Below are positions 33,161 to 44,849 of a DNA stretch of 64,000 nt, one piece after another. Source of the DNA: Sindora glabra. Taxonomy: Eukaryota > Streptophyta > Magnoliopsida > Fabales > Fabaceae. Position 1 is the first letter of the stretch. Every line of letters starts with the position of its first letter. The stretch spans positions 57,951,809-58,015,808 of the forward strand of contig CM035236.1 of the NCBI GenBank assembly GCA_020226215.1. Reading direction: 5' to 3'. The position numbers and the translations under genes were made by a program. Under the pieces are notes generated by a model that had not been told where the DNA came from, ran no database searches, and was given only the letters and a program-made list of their open reading frames with translations.

Positions 33161-35612
33161 TGTAATGTCCCGAATTTTTAATTCTATTATTTGAATCTTT
33201 ATTTTCTAAGGTCGTAGAAACGAAGAGTACGTTTGATTTAGCTTAGTGGGTGAATCTCAAGTTGAAAGGAATTAAGTGTAAGGGTAAATAAAATTTTTGA
33301 AGGAAAAAGGATAGTAGGGAAAGGAATTTATTTTCATAAATAGTATGAATGATCAGAGGAGGTTAGAAAACCCTAAAAAGGGAAGTTGTCTAAGTCTGAT
33401 AGTGTAAGGAATTTTAAACAGACAGAAACCCTATGGACTAATTTGCAAAAGTGCAGAATCGGGTGTGGTTAAAGTGAAAATAATCAAGAATTTGGGATCT
33501 AATATGAATAACCAAGAATTTGGGGTGTAATATGTGATTTTAATTAGTGTGACCAATGGATTTATGACAAGTGTCATTATTAGAAAAATATTGGCAAGAA
33601 TAGCCTTACTAATTGGTGAAAAAGGACTAAAATACCCTTGGAAATTTCAAAAAGGACCAAAATGCCCCTAGAAGCTTCATGAAAACCCCACTTTCTTCTC
33701 CATTTTTCCAAAAGCTGCAGCAACTCCATGAAAGCAAGCTTGAACATGTGAGAGAGAGAGAAGGAAGAGAGAGAAAGTTTCTCCTAGCTTTTTCACCCAA
33801 AAATACTTAGATTCAAGCTAAGGTGTAGAAAGGAAATTTGTTCTTCTCCTCAAGCTCTATCCATTGATGTGCTTAGATTGAGGAAAAGCTCAAGTTTGAT
33901 TAAGTTTGGGGAGCCCCAAGTGAGGATTTTCAAGTTGCACCAAGAGGTAAAAATGTTCTCCTCTAAGAAATCTTTAATGTACTCTTCTTAGTTTCTTGAA
34001 ATCTTGAGGTTGGTGTGGTCAAGGGTGATTGAACATGGAGTTTAGGATGATTTGAGTATGTTTAATGGTGTTTTGGATGTTATTATGCTAATCTATGGCT
34101 TTGGTTTGGTGTAAAAACAGCAAGAAACATGATGTACACATTTGGGTTTTAGAGGCATAATGGTGCATGTGTAGTATTGGCATGATATGTTTGGAACTTG
34201 GCTAAAATGATGAAGTTAGAATAATTTCTATGAAGCTTAAAGCCTATGAAAGATGAAACTTTGATTTGTGAAAGTGTTTGTGTGTATTTTTCCTTTTGAG
34301 AAGCCAAAACTATGAATATGAAAAAGAAAGAAGGAAGGAGTTTTAGCTGTTTAATGTGTTTTCGGAGGATCAGTGATGTACACGGGGTAGAACACGGCCC
34401 GTGTTGTACCCCGTGTTCTTCGTCGACGCTGATCAGTGTGCTACACGGGGTGCAACACTCCCCGTGTTTACCTCAGGACTGAAGGGCAGTAAGGTACACG
34501 GGGTAGAACACGGCCCGTGTTCACCCCCATGTTCTTTGTCGAGTAACCCAGTGAAGCCTCGAAGTGATCCAGTAAGGAACACGGGTTATGGGACCCCCGT
34601 GTTCTTTGTTAAGTGAACTTTTTGGCTTGATTTCTTCATGTTTTGCATGACTTTACCCCTGGATCCTTTTCTAATGTTTATATGTGTCATTTCAAGGTTT
34701 GAAAGCAAAGTATAGAGCATCTAAGTATGCATTTAATTAAGTGGAGAAAGTAAAGAATACATGAGGATTAGGGAAAGTGATGATGTTCTAATAAGAAACT
34801 ATGATGTGTATTTGTATAGACTGAGGAGTGCCAACTTGGAAAGGCAAGAGGAAGTGTGAAGAAGTTTTTAAGTGAGAGCAAAGGGAACATCATATTGGAA
34901 GCTTGTAAAAGGTAGCTAGCTTTATCCTTAAGCCTCGTTTTTTTTATTTTCATGATTCTCTGTATTTTATGCCATTGTACGGAATGTGTATGAAATTGCT
35001 GTGTGCGGTACCTATGGCTCGATACCTCGGGAAGACAGTGTGATACTGTGTTAGGCCTTTGGCTCGAGTACCCCGGGAAGACAGCGTGATGCTGTATATA
35101 GGCCTAGGTACGATTATTTGTGATGGCCATCTAGATATTGATAAGAGTCCTTGAATGGGCATGATGTTTGCTGTGTGCAGTGCATATTTCTTACAATGGT
35201 ATGATATTGAATATGATGACAAATGATTAAGTGATTTCGAAATGGATGTTTTATTTGCTTAAGGATCTAAAATGGCTTGAAATATTTTTATGGCAATAGC
35301 TAGCTACTGGGAAACTTTGTTTCTTATGTTTTCTGTATTGTGACTAACCATTCCAGGTGATGCTTCCAAAGGCTCTCATGATAAAGGGCAATGATGTTCG
35401 AAGTTGTAAATAATTGTATAGTTGGTGATATTGTATATGATGGATGTATCTTTTGTAAATTGAACTTTTGTATAATTATATTACTCTTGTTCATGTTGTA
35501 TGAAATACAGAAATTTGAGATATTCCGTATTAGCTTGAGGTAGATGGCGAATGAGTGCGTAATAATCATCTAGTAATTGAGGAATAAGGTATTAATAAGT
35601 AAGGGAGTTACA
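33161..35612 (+). mobile_element. 3' LTR of the young gypsy element
   Basis: 2452 bp, matching the 5' LTR apart from about 34 substitutions, mostly transitions, and a 2-bp difference in the GA microsatellite near 33755. Hairpin module 34375-34608 has three changes that weaken individual octamers (for example CCCCCATGTT near 34525, ACGGGTTATG near 34580). Paired CGGGAAGACAG repeats at about 35008-35110. Ends at GGGAGTTACA and is followed by the GTAGG duplication. Confidence 0.97.
34375..34608. repeat. GC-rich hairpin module, 3' LTR
   Basis: Same four ACACGGGG/CCCCGTGT-bracketed units as at 27567-27802, with a few point differences. Its maintenance in two LTRs and in the diverged solo LTR shows it is an old part of this family. 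Confidence 0.88.
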
Positions 35613-37950
35613 GTAGGGATGATGACCTATAATCTGCCATCATAACTTTGTATGAAGGAGACTTCATTCCTATTGACACTATTAATCTTAGACCATAATC
35701 TTCAAGAAAAAACCTAAATGTATTCCTAATACAATTAGTGGAAGAGTTGAAACAATTATGAAAGGTGGGGGTTGAAGCTCAAGATGTTACTAATAATAGC
35801 ATTTTTAAGATGTATATGGCATTATTGTAGATAATTAATGATTTCTTTATGTGGAATAGTCTATAGGAGTGGAGTGGACAAAGGTATAAAATATATCGAA
35901 CTTGCAATGGAGATACTTCATCATTGCAAGTTAGAGGAAAAATAATGTATGTTAATCATTATCATTTTTTTATAATGAGTCACAAGTTTCAAAACAACAA
36001 ATAGTTTAATGGGAAAATTGAGAAGAAACCCTTCTAAGGTATTTTATGAGTTCTATGATCATGAACTAATTAAGTAAATTAAGTTAGACAATTTCAAGAA
36101 AACATATGTAATATGGTAAAGTGAAATGGAAGAGAGGCATTAATGAACTTACTTGAAGTAAAAAGAGCATTTTTTTTAGAGCTTTTCTATTGGCATATAA
36201 TGAAGTTGAGGCATAATATTGATATCATGCATGTTGAAAAGAATGTGTGAGATATTATTGTAGGCACATTATTAGACGTAGAACACAAGGACATACACTA
36301 TGCAATATATGATTTGGTCAACTTGAACATAAAACTAAAGCTACATTAATATAAAATAGGGAACAAATTAATGAAACCATATGCTAGTTATGCACTAAAC
36401 AATATTAATCAACAAAGGTTCTATTAATTTATTAAAAATGTCAAGTTTCCTAATGCATTTACTGGTAATTTGAAAAAGAATGTGATTGACAATGATACTA
36501 AGAACAATGGGTTGACGTTATATGATTGTCATATTATCATATAGTAATTATTAGCAATTGTAATTTAGGGAATAATGCTCAAAGAATTGTTTACATTAAT
36601 TATTTTAAGCTTTTGATTACTTCAATCTAATATATATGCAAGAACTTTGAATAAGATGGATGTAAAAAGAGTTAAGAAAAATATTGTTCTCATTCTCTAC
36701 AAGCTTGAAATGGTATACCCTTTACTATTCTTTAATATAATGGACCATTTAGTAATACATTTTCTTGAAGAAGTATTGCTAGAGGGGGACTTGTTCATTT
36801 CTAATAGATGTATCTATATAAAAAATGCATCAAAAAGTTGAACAACTATGTTAAGAATTATGCTCGAACTGAGGGTTCTATCATTGAAGGATATGTTATT
36901 GATAAGGAATTGACATTTTATTCCATGTATCTGTAAAGGGTGGAAACCTGATTGAATTAGCTTGAATGAAACTAAGATTTCATCCAAACTAAAATGGAAA
37001 AGTGATAATCCACGTTTAAATCTCAATGTCAACCTATTAAAGCTAAGAAAATTATTCCATTCAAGAGGAAAGATTAAGATATTATAGTATGGTACATCCT
37101 AAATAACTGCAGAAAAATTAAGAAGTATCTTTAGTAAATATCTTAGACTTATCACCTATTTTTCTAACTCCTTCTTATTTAATGAATAACTTGTAGTGAA
37201 CATAAGAGAAAGCTAGAAGCAAGAGGTTATCAAAATTAAGATCAACTATAGAAAGTTAAGTTCCTTTCATAGTTTTACTTTAAGGTAATGTCATCCATTA
37301 TTCATTGCCATAATTTTTTTTCTTCATAGTTGCTTATTTTTAATATTGTTACCTTTAATATTTTTTTGTAGATGTATCATTTTCACAAAATGGGTCCTTA
37401 AAGATGGTTGAAAAGCTATTCTTGCTGACTTCTAGATTAAGTTTCATGATTATGTCATGTTTGGCATGTGTAATTAGTAGAATTTGTTTTATGATTTCCT
37501 TCTAGGATTCTAAGCACAGTACATAAAATACTGGAATTTCTTTTCTCTAGGATGGATGAGAATGCATTTTATAGTGTTTTAGAGGATATCATAGAGTTAA
37601 CTTATATCCATAGGTACTCTGTGACTCTATTCAAGTGTAAATGATTTTACATCAACTATAGAAAAAAGCAAATTATGATTGTCAAGAGCATAACAAGCAT
37701 CTTCATTAATGCTTAATGGTATAAAGATGAACTATATATACTTGCCTCCTAAGCAAAACAAATTTTTTACCTTGATGATTATCTTAATGGACTCATATGA
37801 AGAATTGTTACTCATAAGATGCATCATGATATATGGGATCTTCCAGATAATGATGTTAATGATCATTAGTGCTCGATATTACAAAATAATAATTCTACTA
37901 ACTTCACTATCACAATTGACTTAAAAAATAAAGAAAGTATAACCTTTTTA
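35613..37950 (+). pseudogene. CACTA TNP2 transposase relic, C-terminal part with DUF4216-like region
   Basis: Continues the gene split at 26352. Ordered readings are MMTYNLPS, LVEELKQL, KMYMALL-stop-IINDF, YVNHYHF, the core LRHNIDIMHVEKNV, IVGTLLDVEHKD, FTGNLKKNVIDNDTK, LTLYDCHIII and, in the open stretch 36647-36841, LYKLEMVYPLLFFNIMDHLV. After about 37550 come YSVLEDIIELTYIHRYSVTL then FKCK, and DELYILAS-stop-AKQIFYLDDYL, which match the DUF4216 region that follows TNP2 in many CACTA transposases. Numerous stops and shifts. Base composition is more AT-rich than usual coding sequence. Confidence 0.82.
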
Positions 37951-40069
37951 GATGTAAATATTGACCCTCAATGTGCTTTATCTTCTACATATAATCGTGC
38001 TGATGCAAAACATGTTGATAGCTTTATAAATGACAATGGCATATTAAAAGATAAAATAATTAGTGATTATGTAAAGAAGGTGAAGTTATAATCTAATGAT
38101 AATGCTAAAATAGGAACATTGGTATAAAAAAATCATTATAAAAAAATGATAGTAGACCACTACCCTGGTGATTTGATCTTGCCACTTGAAACATAGTGGG
38201 TTTAAACTATTCAAACTTGCCATGGTCAGTAAGGATGTTGGTTAGGATGCACTACAAGTTATTCCACAAGTCTTGGACAATAGTACTTGAGGAGTAAAAG
38301 GCTCATATCATTAAATCACTTCATATAAGTATTAATTTATTTTGTGTATTAATTTATAGCATGAAATTATCATCATTTTGATCTATTTGTTCTATGACGT
38401 CTTTCAATGTAGGAATTTTTTAAATAGGTAGATGTTCTAAAAGATGGATGCACTATATCTATGATAGCATCCAGCATAGTGCAATTGATATGTGCAGAGA
38501 TTAGGAGTATAGACTACTAAATTATTACTTAGCATATGGAGGAATAAGATCGATTATGATCTTGAGAGGGTGAGGCAGTGGTATAACCAAGTATACTAGA
38601 GGATCATTAAAGGCAAATTTGCATGATGTTTAAGAGTGAAGAGTACATGGCAAGAAAGAATTAGATAATATAAGTAATAATTTTTAAATTTCAAGTTTAC
38701 TAATACCTATTTTAATGCTTATTATATTTTTCTTTAAATTTACAAGAGAGGTAAAAAAGAAATGTGCAAAATAGGGTGTAAAAAAGGTATAATGATTAGC
38801 ATGGATTGAAGTCCAAGTAGCTTATTAATATAACAATGTATACTAAATAAACATTAATTGCATTTAATATTGTACAATTTAATTTTAAATATTCTTTTAA
38901 AACTAACTTTTAAAATAAGATAACAATTGAGCTATAACCGATGCTAAAGAATGTAGTTGACTATCATAATAGACCATTAAGGGAATCAGTGTCACAAGAG
39001 GCCTAGGCTAATTATGTGCAAATTATTTTCTTATTTTCTAATTTTTATTACTTGTGACAACTTATAGAAGTATTCTAATATTTTATCTTTGAAAAAAAAA
39101 ATGTAAATCCAAATATAAGAGCACTTTATTAATCTATAGATGTAGTTTGGTTCTTCATTTACTTCATCGATTACCTTTGTGACATAGTTCAATGAATTTG
39201 TTATGGTTGAAAGGGTGTTAAGAGCTCATTGAGGACATAAAAAGGGGATTGGTTGTGTACTTCAAGGGACACCATTTGGTAGCACCCTTGTTAGCTTCTC
39301 ATTGAATGCCACATATCCTCATTAGTTATAGCAGGACGCACCATTGCTTAATGACATCCAATAGTACATCATCCAAATTCAATGATGCATGGAGTACTAC
39401 CAAAAGCTTCTTTCTTAGCATCAGCAGACCTTCGATTAACTGGTATGGTATATGTTATAGGTTATTCAGGTTACCCTTCCTCTACCTCTCTCTATTAGAA
39501 TTTATCCTATCCTTCCCTCAATCTTATTAAGCAAGTTCACTTCAGATAACTTGTACCCCAACCTTAGCAGGATAATGTTAAGTAATAGGATGACTAACAA
39601 CAAGATTACTTTCTAGATTTAGGTGGTTTTCCTAGATTTTATGCATTTTACTTCTTTTATTTAGACATTACATTATACTCTTCTATACAAATATCATTTT
39701 CATTATTGTATATTGTTCAGGATTATATATATTGTTTATTTCAATATCATAATATAATGGAAACAATTAAATTTTTAATCATATTAATTATGATATAGAA
39801 TTAGTTAATAATGTTTTACAAATTTTCATATTAAAAATAAAATTAAAATATTTTAAAAATATCTATAATGATGATAATTGTCATTGATATAATATTTTTA
39901 ATTTTTTAACTTTTAAAAATATTTTTTATTCAATGATGATAAAAATTATCTGTAAAAGTTATGCCATATTAGCACCTTATACAACAATAAAAAAATCTCA
40001 TTACTATACTTTTTGTTGACATGGCACATAAATAGTCATGGTTAGATATTGCAATAACATTTGTCATCA
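37951..40069. other. 3' part of the CACTA relic, no recognisable gene
   Basis: AT-rich DNA between the DUF4216-like coding and the CACTA right end. The plus frame 39306-39530 (74 codons) has no family signal, and a minus-strand reading of the same segment looks no better. It probably held the second CACTA gene (TNPA-like), but I cannot show that. Confidence 0.35.
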
Positions 40070-40205
40070 ATATAGGGTTATATGACCTATAAGTATGACT
40101 AACAACACATTGTCAATGACAATGTCGTTAGTAGAGGTGCATACCGATGATGTGCTAATTTATTGTGATGATAAATATCATCACAATAGGCTTTGTTCCA
40201 TAGTG
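40070..40205 (+). mobile_element. Right terminus of a CACTA element
   Basis: Ends GGCTTTGTTCCATAGTG at 40189-40205; the reverse complement starts CACTATGGAACAAAG, a CACTA-type terminal repeat. Just inside is a perfect inverted repeat ATTGTGATGAT-aaat-ATCATCACAAT (40162-40187), and a CATTGTC-aat-GACAATG inverted pair near 40110-40126. TNP2 coding on the same strand lies 2-14 kb upstream, as expected. The left terminus was not found. Confidence 0.65.
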
Positions 40206-42937
40206 ATTGTCCTTAATTTCTTTTTAATATTCATATTTACATATGCATAATTATTTAATGTAATTGAATTAATCACATTAGTTTTATTCCTTAATTGATT
40301 TGTTACATGATAATTGAAAATAATATGATATTATTACTTTTTTATTATGCATTATCAATCATTATAAAAATATAAAAATTTCATATAACAAATAAAAATT
40401 TTATAAATTAATACTACTATGCTTATTGATAAACCTAATATTTAAATTAAATTTATTTTAATTATCAAAACCTTTTTTCTAACATATTATTTTCTTATTT
40501 ATTAATAGTATAAAGAGTTTTACATTTCTAGTAGATGAAACATTAACTATAATTTTAATAATTAATTAATAATTTTTAATTATATTTATTAATATTTACA
40601 TATATATTTTAACAAATCACTATCATCTGAAAACACAAATTGAAAGATATTTTTCTTTCATTAAAAGAATTATGATGAACAACTTAAAATTAAGCATTTG
40701 TTTTATTCTATATTTATTTACTAAAATAAGATTGAGTTAAATTTTATTGATATTAATGAATAGTTATCACATTTATCTACAAAATAATTATCTATTTAAA
40801 TTTAATAATAAAAATATATTACTTATTATAGTGGGAAATTATAAAACTGTAATTCAAATAGTTAGCCATGTTATTTAAATTAGAGAATTAAATAACCATT
40901 AAGGTAATTGGTCTAGTGATATCAATTCATGCTTTTGTCTTTAAGGTTATGGGTTTAGCTCTAAAAGTTTTTAATGTTTATTTTTTTAATTTTTAATATT
41001 GCAAAACTAAAGAAGTGGAAAAGTACTTTAACATCACATGGCATAAAGCAACCACCATAAAATGCCATGTGGCAAAGATCAAACCTTATTTTAATAATAT
41101 AATAATAATATAAATAGATTCTTTGTCTTTTGGATCTAAAGATGGTAGGAAGGAAAGGTTCCTTTAATCTTACTAGGTAAGGCACTAATAACATGTTAGG
41201 ATTACTAGTAGAGCGGCCCACTCAGTTGTTAGTGTTAAGTCCAATTAGGCCAAAAACTAGCAATTCAATTAGTTCCTAAGCATAAAGGATTTCCCTAAGA
41301 AAGGTTGTCAACCAAGCAGAACAAATAGTATTGAGGGAGATTTGAATATGTAATTAAGTAAAGTCACAAAGATCTTTTATTTGAATCCTCTTAACTAATT
41401 GAGCTAACCTATGATAATAAAAATATTAAAAAGAGGATTTGAAGTCCAAAACTATGATATATAGATTTTAATTAAATTAAAAACTACTCATATTAACTTT
41501 AGATTTCTTTTATCTTTGTTGTCCTTATTCAAACAATAATATCAAAAGCTCTGTGGCTCATTCTTTATCCATTGTCCTTTTCAATAATTTAATAGTAAAA
41601 TTTTTTAATACATTATACATATAAGAATATATTATATAATACTATTAACTATAAAAAATTATAACTAAATATAAAATAGGTTCTATATAATTTAATAAAA
41701 TCTATTATTTCAAAATTAATTATTAATAATCAATAATATTATAATCAACAATTAAATAAACAATTCATCCTTCTTAGTTTAAATTTATCATAATGTAATA
41801 AAAGAAAGTTTTTAAAGAAATAAGACTTAGCAAAAAAAAAACTTAAATATTTTATGCAATGTAAATATCTATAAAAGAAAATATGAGAATTAAAGGTTCA
41901 TAAGGATTATTTTATTAAGAAAAATTAGGAATATACATGGAATAATAGAATAAAATTATTGAAAAGGTTGAATAAGAAATTGTTTATGAAAATTATGTCC
42001 AAATAATTAGCAAGTTATGTAATCTAATTGACAAAACAATGAAGAAAATTAACCTTAAGTAAGTAATATGTTATCAAATTATTTCCATGAAGTTAACTCA
42101 ACTGCATCCAATTATTTTACTATTTGTGATCTAAGGTTTTGTGGAGCTTCCTTCTCCTAAGTAATCCCAGTGAGCAATATATTGGTGTTTTGTTGTTCTC
42201 TCTTTGATGCATTTAGATTGGATTTTGATTTTACATTTATCTTTTAGTGCTTTCACTTTAGCCTTTGATCTGGATTAAGTGACATTTAAGTGAAAAAAAA
42301 AGAGTTATGACAAATATGCAATTGTTAGCATAATACATATTAAAATCACTATAATTATGGAAGCCTTACTTTATGTTAAATTTTCTACTCAATTGGCTCT
42401 TTAAAGGATAATTATAAAGTGACACAGTTGCTTTACTCTTTATGTAACTATTTCTACTCAATTAGCTCTCTAAATTATTCTTATAAAGTGCAAACAATTT
42501 TAAAATGGTTGCATTGGATGAAAAGGATTGGAGTTCCTAAACCAATTGAAAAAAAAACCACTATTAAAGGCCCTATAATGAGCAATCCACAATAATCAAC
42601 AATGTAGCTAAAGGGTTTCATCGTCTCGCTCCAACAATTGAGTTGCGATTTCAATCTTTCAATTAGACAATTGAAATAGCTTTTTACACTTAAATGATGT
42701 TGATTAAATTGAGAGTTAACTAGATTATTCACAATTAGAAGTTGAAGTACATCACAATTAGACGGACGTATAGGATGAGAACTCTTTAATTTGATCTAAT
42801 GGTGGGCAACATCATTTGATATTAGATTATAAATAATGGTGTTGCATAGGATGAGTCTCTTTTTAAGGTTGAATTTTATAAAAGATAGGTGTCCATGACC
42901 TACCTAAATGAATGAGAATTACAGTAAAATCAACATG
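40206..42937. other. AT-rich DNA without recognisable genes
   Basis: Low-complexity A/T-rich sequence. The minus frame 41221-40961 and minus frame 42732-42481 lack family signals. The only structured piece is the tRNA-like segment at 40910-40980. Confidence 0.5.
40910..40980 (+). repeat. tRNA-like segment, possible SINE head or tRNA relic
   Basis: TTGGTCTAGTGATATCAATT followed about 30 bases later by AAGGTTATGGGTTTAGCTC resembles a Pol III box A (TGGTCTAGTGGTA) and box B (GGTTCGAAUCC-type, here with GGGTTTAGCTC). A full cloverleaf cannot be drawn. No A-tail or target duplication is evident, so the element class is open. Confidence 0.35.
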
Positions 42938-43500
42938 TACTACCAAAAAAATAGTGATTGCTAACATAAAATTCTATTGCTAATTCATGAAAATTCATTT
43001 ACAAATATTTTAGTGAAAAACTTAAAGATGGATATTAAATCATCATTAAATAGTATGTCAATAATGCTTTGAATTTTTAAATCCCCTGCTAAATTCTATA
43101 GCTAAAGTTGAACCTCATGACAAGTTAAAATAAGATAACAAATGGATATTAACGATACACATTAGGTCGTTAAATCACTTTTTACTAACAAAATATCCAT
43201 TACCAAATGATGCTTTTTTGTTGTTAATGATAGAATAGTTATCACTAAATTATAGCCATTTGATAAATCCATTGCTAATCTAAAAAATAATAAATATTTA
43301 GAATTAGGAACAAAATATTTTGGCACTAATTTTATCAATTATTAATTCTATTACTAAATTAAGAAAATCTAGAAAATTACTAGTGTCATAATTCATAAAT
43401 CAATCACTAAATTAGATATTTTTTTACCAATTTTCTAGTTGCTTTTATAACAACTTTGGCAATAAACACCTTGCATAAGCACAATTTACCAAAATAAAAA
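42938..43500 (+). mobile_element. Possible second CACTA-type end with subterminal repeats
   Basis: TACTACCAAAAAAATAGTG at 42938 looks like a CACTAC terminus with a C-to-T change, followed by repeated 'ATTGCTAAT' and 'ATTACTAAATTA' type phrases over ~500 bp as in CACTA subterminal regions. No partner end was found; weak. Confidence 0.25.
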
Positions 43501-43861
43501 TATCATTGATAATAATATTTCCAAATTGGAAATTTATAATATTGAATGTAATTAATTTATTTACATAATGTAAAATTGTAATTTATGAAACAATGGAATC
43601 CATATAAATTCTAAAAAAAATCAAATCCAATAAAGAAATAAGAAAAATAAAAATGATCCTATAAAACTAGCTATTAGTTCACCCCTTCTCTTCGTTGTCC
43701 TTTTCTTATCAATGATCATTTGAAGGTAGCTCTGAAATGCTTAAATTCTAAAACAAATAAGAGAAGTATTGGTTATGATAATCAATCAAGCATTACTAAA
43801 TGGAAAGTTGTTGTTGCTAGGCAGTCATCATCTAATTGTTCTACACAATCTCATTTTATAT

Positions 43862-44849
43862 TGTCACGACCTAATTCAGCCATGACCAATATAAGATTAT
43901 TCAATAGCAATCCTATTAATCTAATTCACATACTTGGTATTCACAATAATTAGCTCACTCATACAACTCAGTTAACCAATTTGAATGATCATTTCTTCAT
44001 TTCATTTCTAACAATTCTTTACCATTCAATGGTTTTTTTAAAAATAACTAAACAAACTTATGAACCTTATAGCAAGGTATATATAACTATAGAAATGCTT
44101 ATTTACATTGATTGATAGACATCAATTTACATTAGCACCATCATTTATTTTGATGTTGAGATGTTTTTCAAATTACATGCAAACTTAAGACAGCGGCATA
44201 ACCGACATCAATGTCAATAGTAGGAAATTTACTCCATTAATTATAAAATAACAAACATCTAAACCTTGCACGAAAACTTAAAATATCAATTTTTTACTTA
44301 ACTATCGTCTAAAAGGTATTTCAAAAGTCACATTAAAAATAATAAATGCATAAGACATTGGTTTTAGTTAACAATTATTATCTAAAAGGCATTTCAAAAG
44401 TCATATTAAAAATCACAAATGTATAAGAGATCAGTTTTAGTTAATAACTCTCTTTCAAAAGATATTTGAAAAATCTCATTGGATACTACAGTGTATAAAA
44501 TGTAATTTTTTTAATAATGAACATCTAATTTTTTCTATAAATTTTTACTTTAATTCTCTCTTTCTATATGAAACACATCTAACATCTTGCTCTCTAATAT
44601 TCTCTTGATATCTATCTAATGATTAACTACTTTCATCATTGGAGTATCCAATATGCTTTTGTGATTAAGGTGGAGAAAAATAAGAAAGAAACTAGAATTT
44701 GTATCAAGTATGATAATTTTGATATATAGTATTTCTATTGTTCTCTTACTCTATTTACATCAAGAAAATATAAAATAGGAGAACCTTAACCTTTAATTCT
44801 CTTATTGTATACTCTCTTAATTAAAATAAAGCAAAAGAGGAATGGAAGA
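43862..44849 (-). mobile_element. Possible gypsy LTR end (minus orientation)
   Basis: TGTCACGACCTAATTCAGCC at 43862 has the form of a minus-oriented gypsy LTR terminus, followed by a 'CATGACCAATATAAG' phrase like those at 20845 and 44870. The other end and target duplication were not identified; it could be a truncated piece interrupted by the LTR that starts at 44850. Confidence 0.35.

Larger units (their letters stand above)
26353..35612 (+). mobile_element. Complete young Ty3/gypsy retrotransposon (Tekay-like chromovirus lineage)
   Basis: 9260 bp from TGTAATGTCCCG to GGGAGTTACA, flanked by the 5-bp target duplication GTAGG (26348-26352 and 35613-35617). Order: LTR 26353-28806, iMet primer site 28810-28821, gag-pol frame 28925-33148, polypurine tract, LTR 33161-35612. 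RT-RNase H-integrase order defines Ty3/gypsy; LTR start, PPT phrase and gag zinc-knuckle style suggest the Tekay (Del) lineage, an inference. The LTRs differ at about 34 bases plus one 2-bp indel by hand count (~98.6% identical). Six in-frame stops and a missing integrase tail make it non-autonomous. Confidence 0.97.

Noticed and set aside
39306..39530. 74-codon plus frame as a small gene
   Set aside because: No recognised motif, low-complexity composition, and it lies within the CACTA relic where decayed exons are expected.
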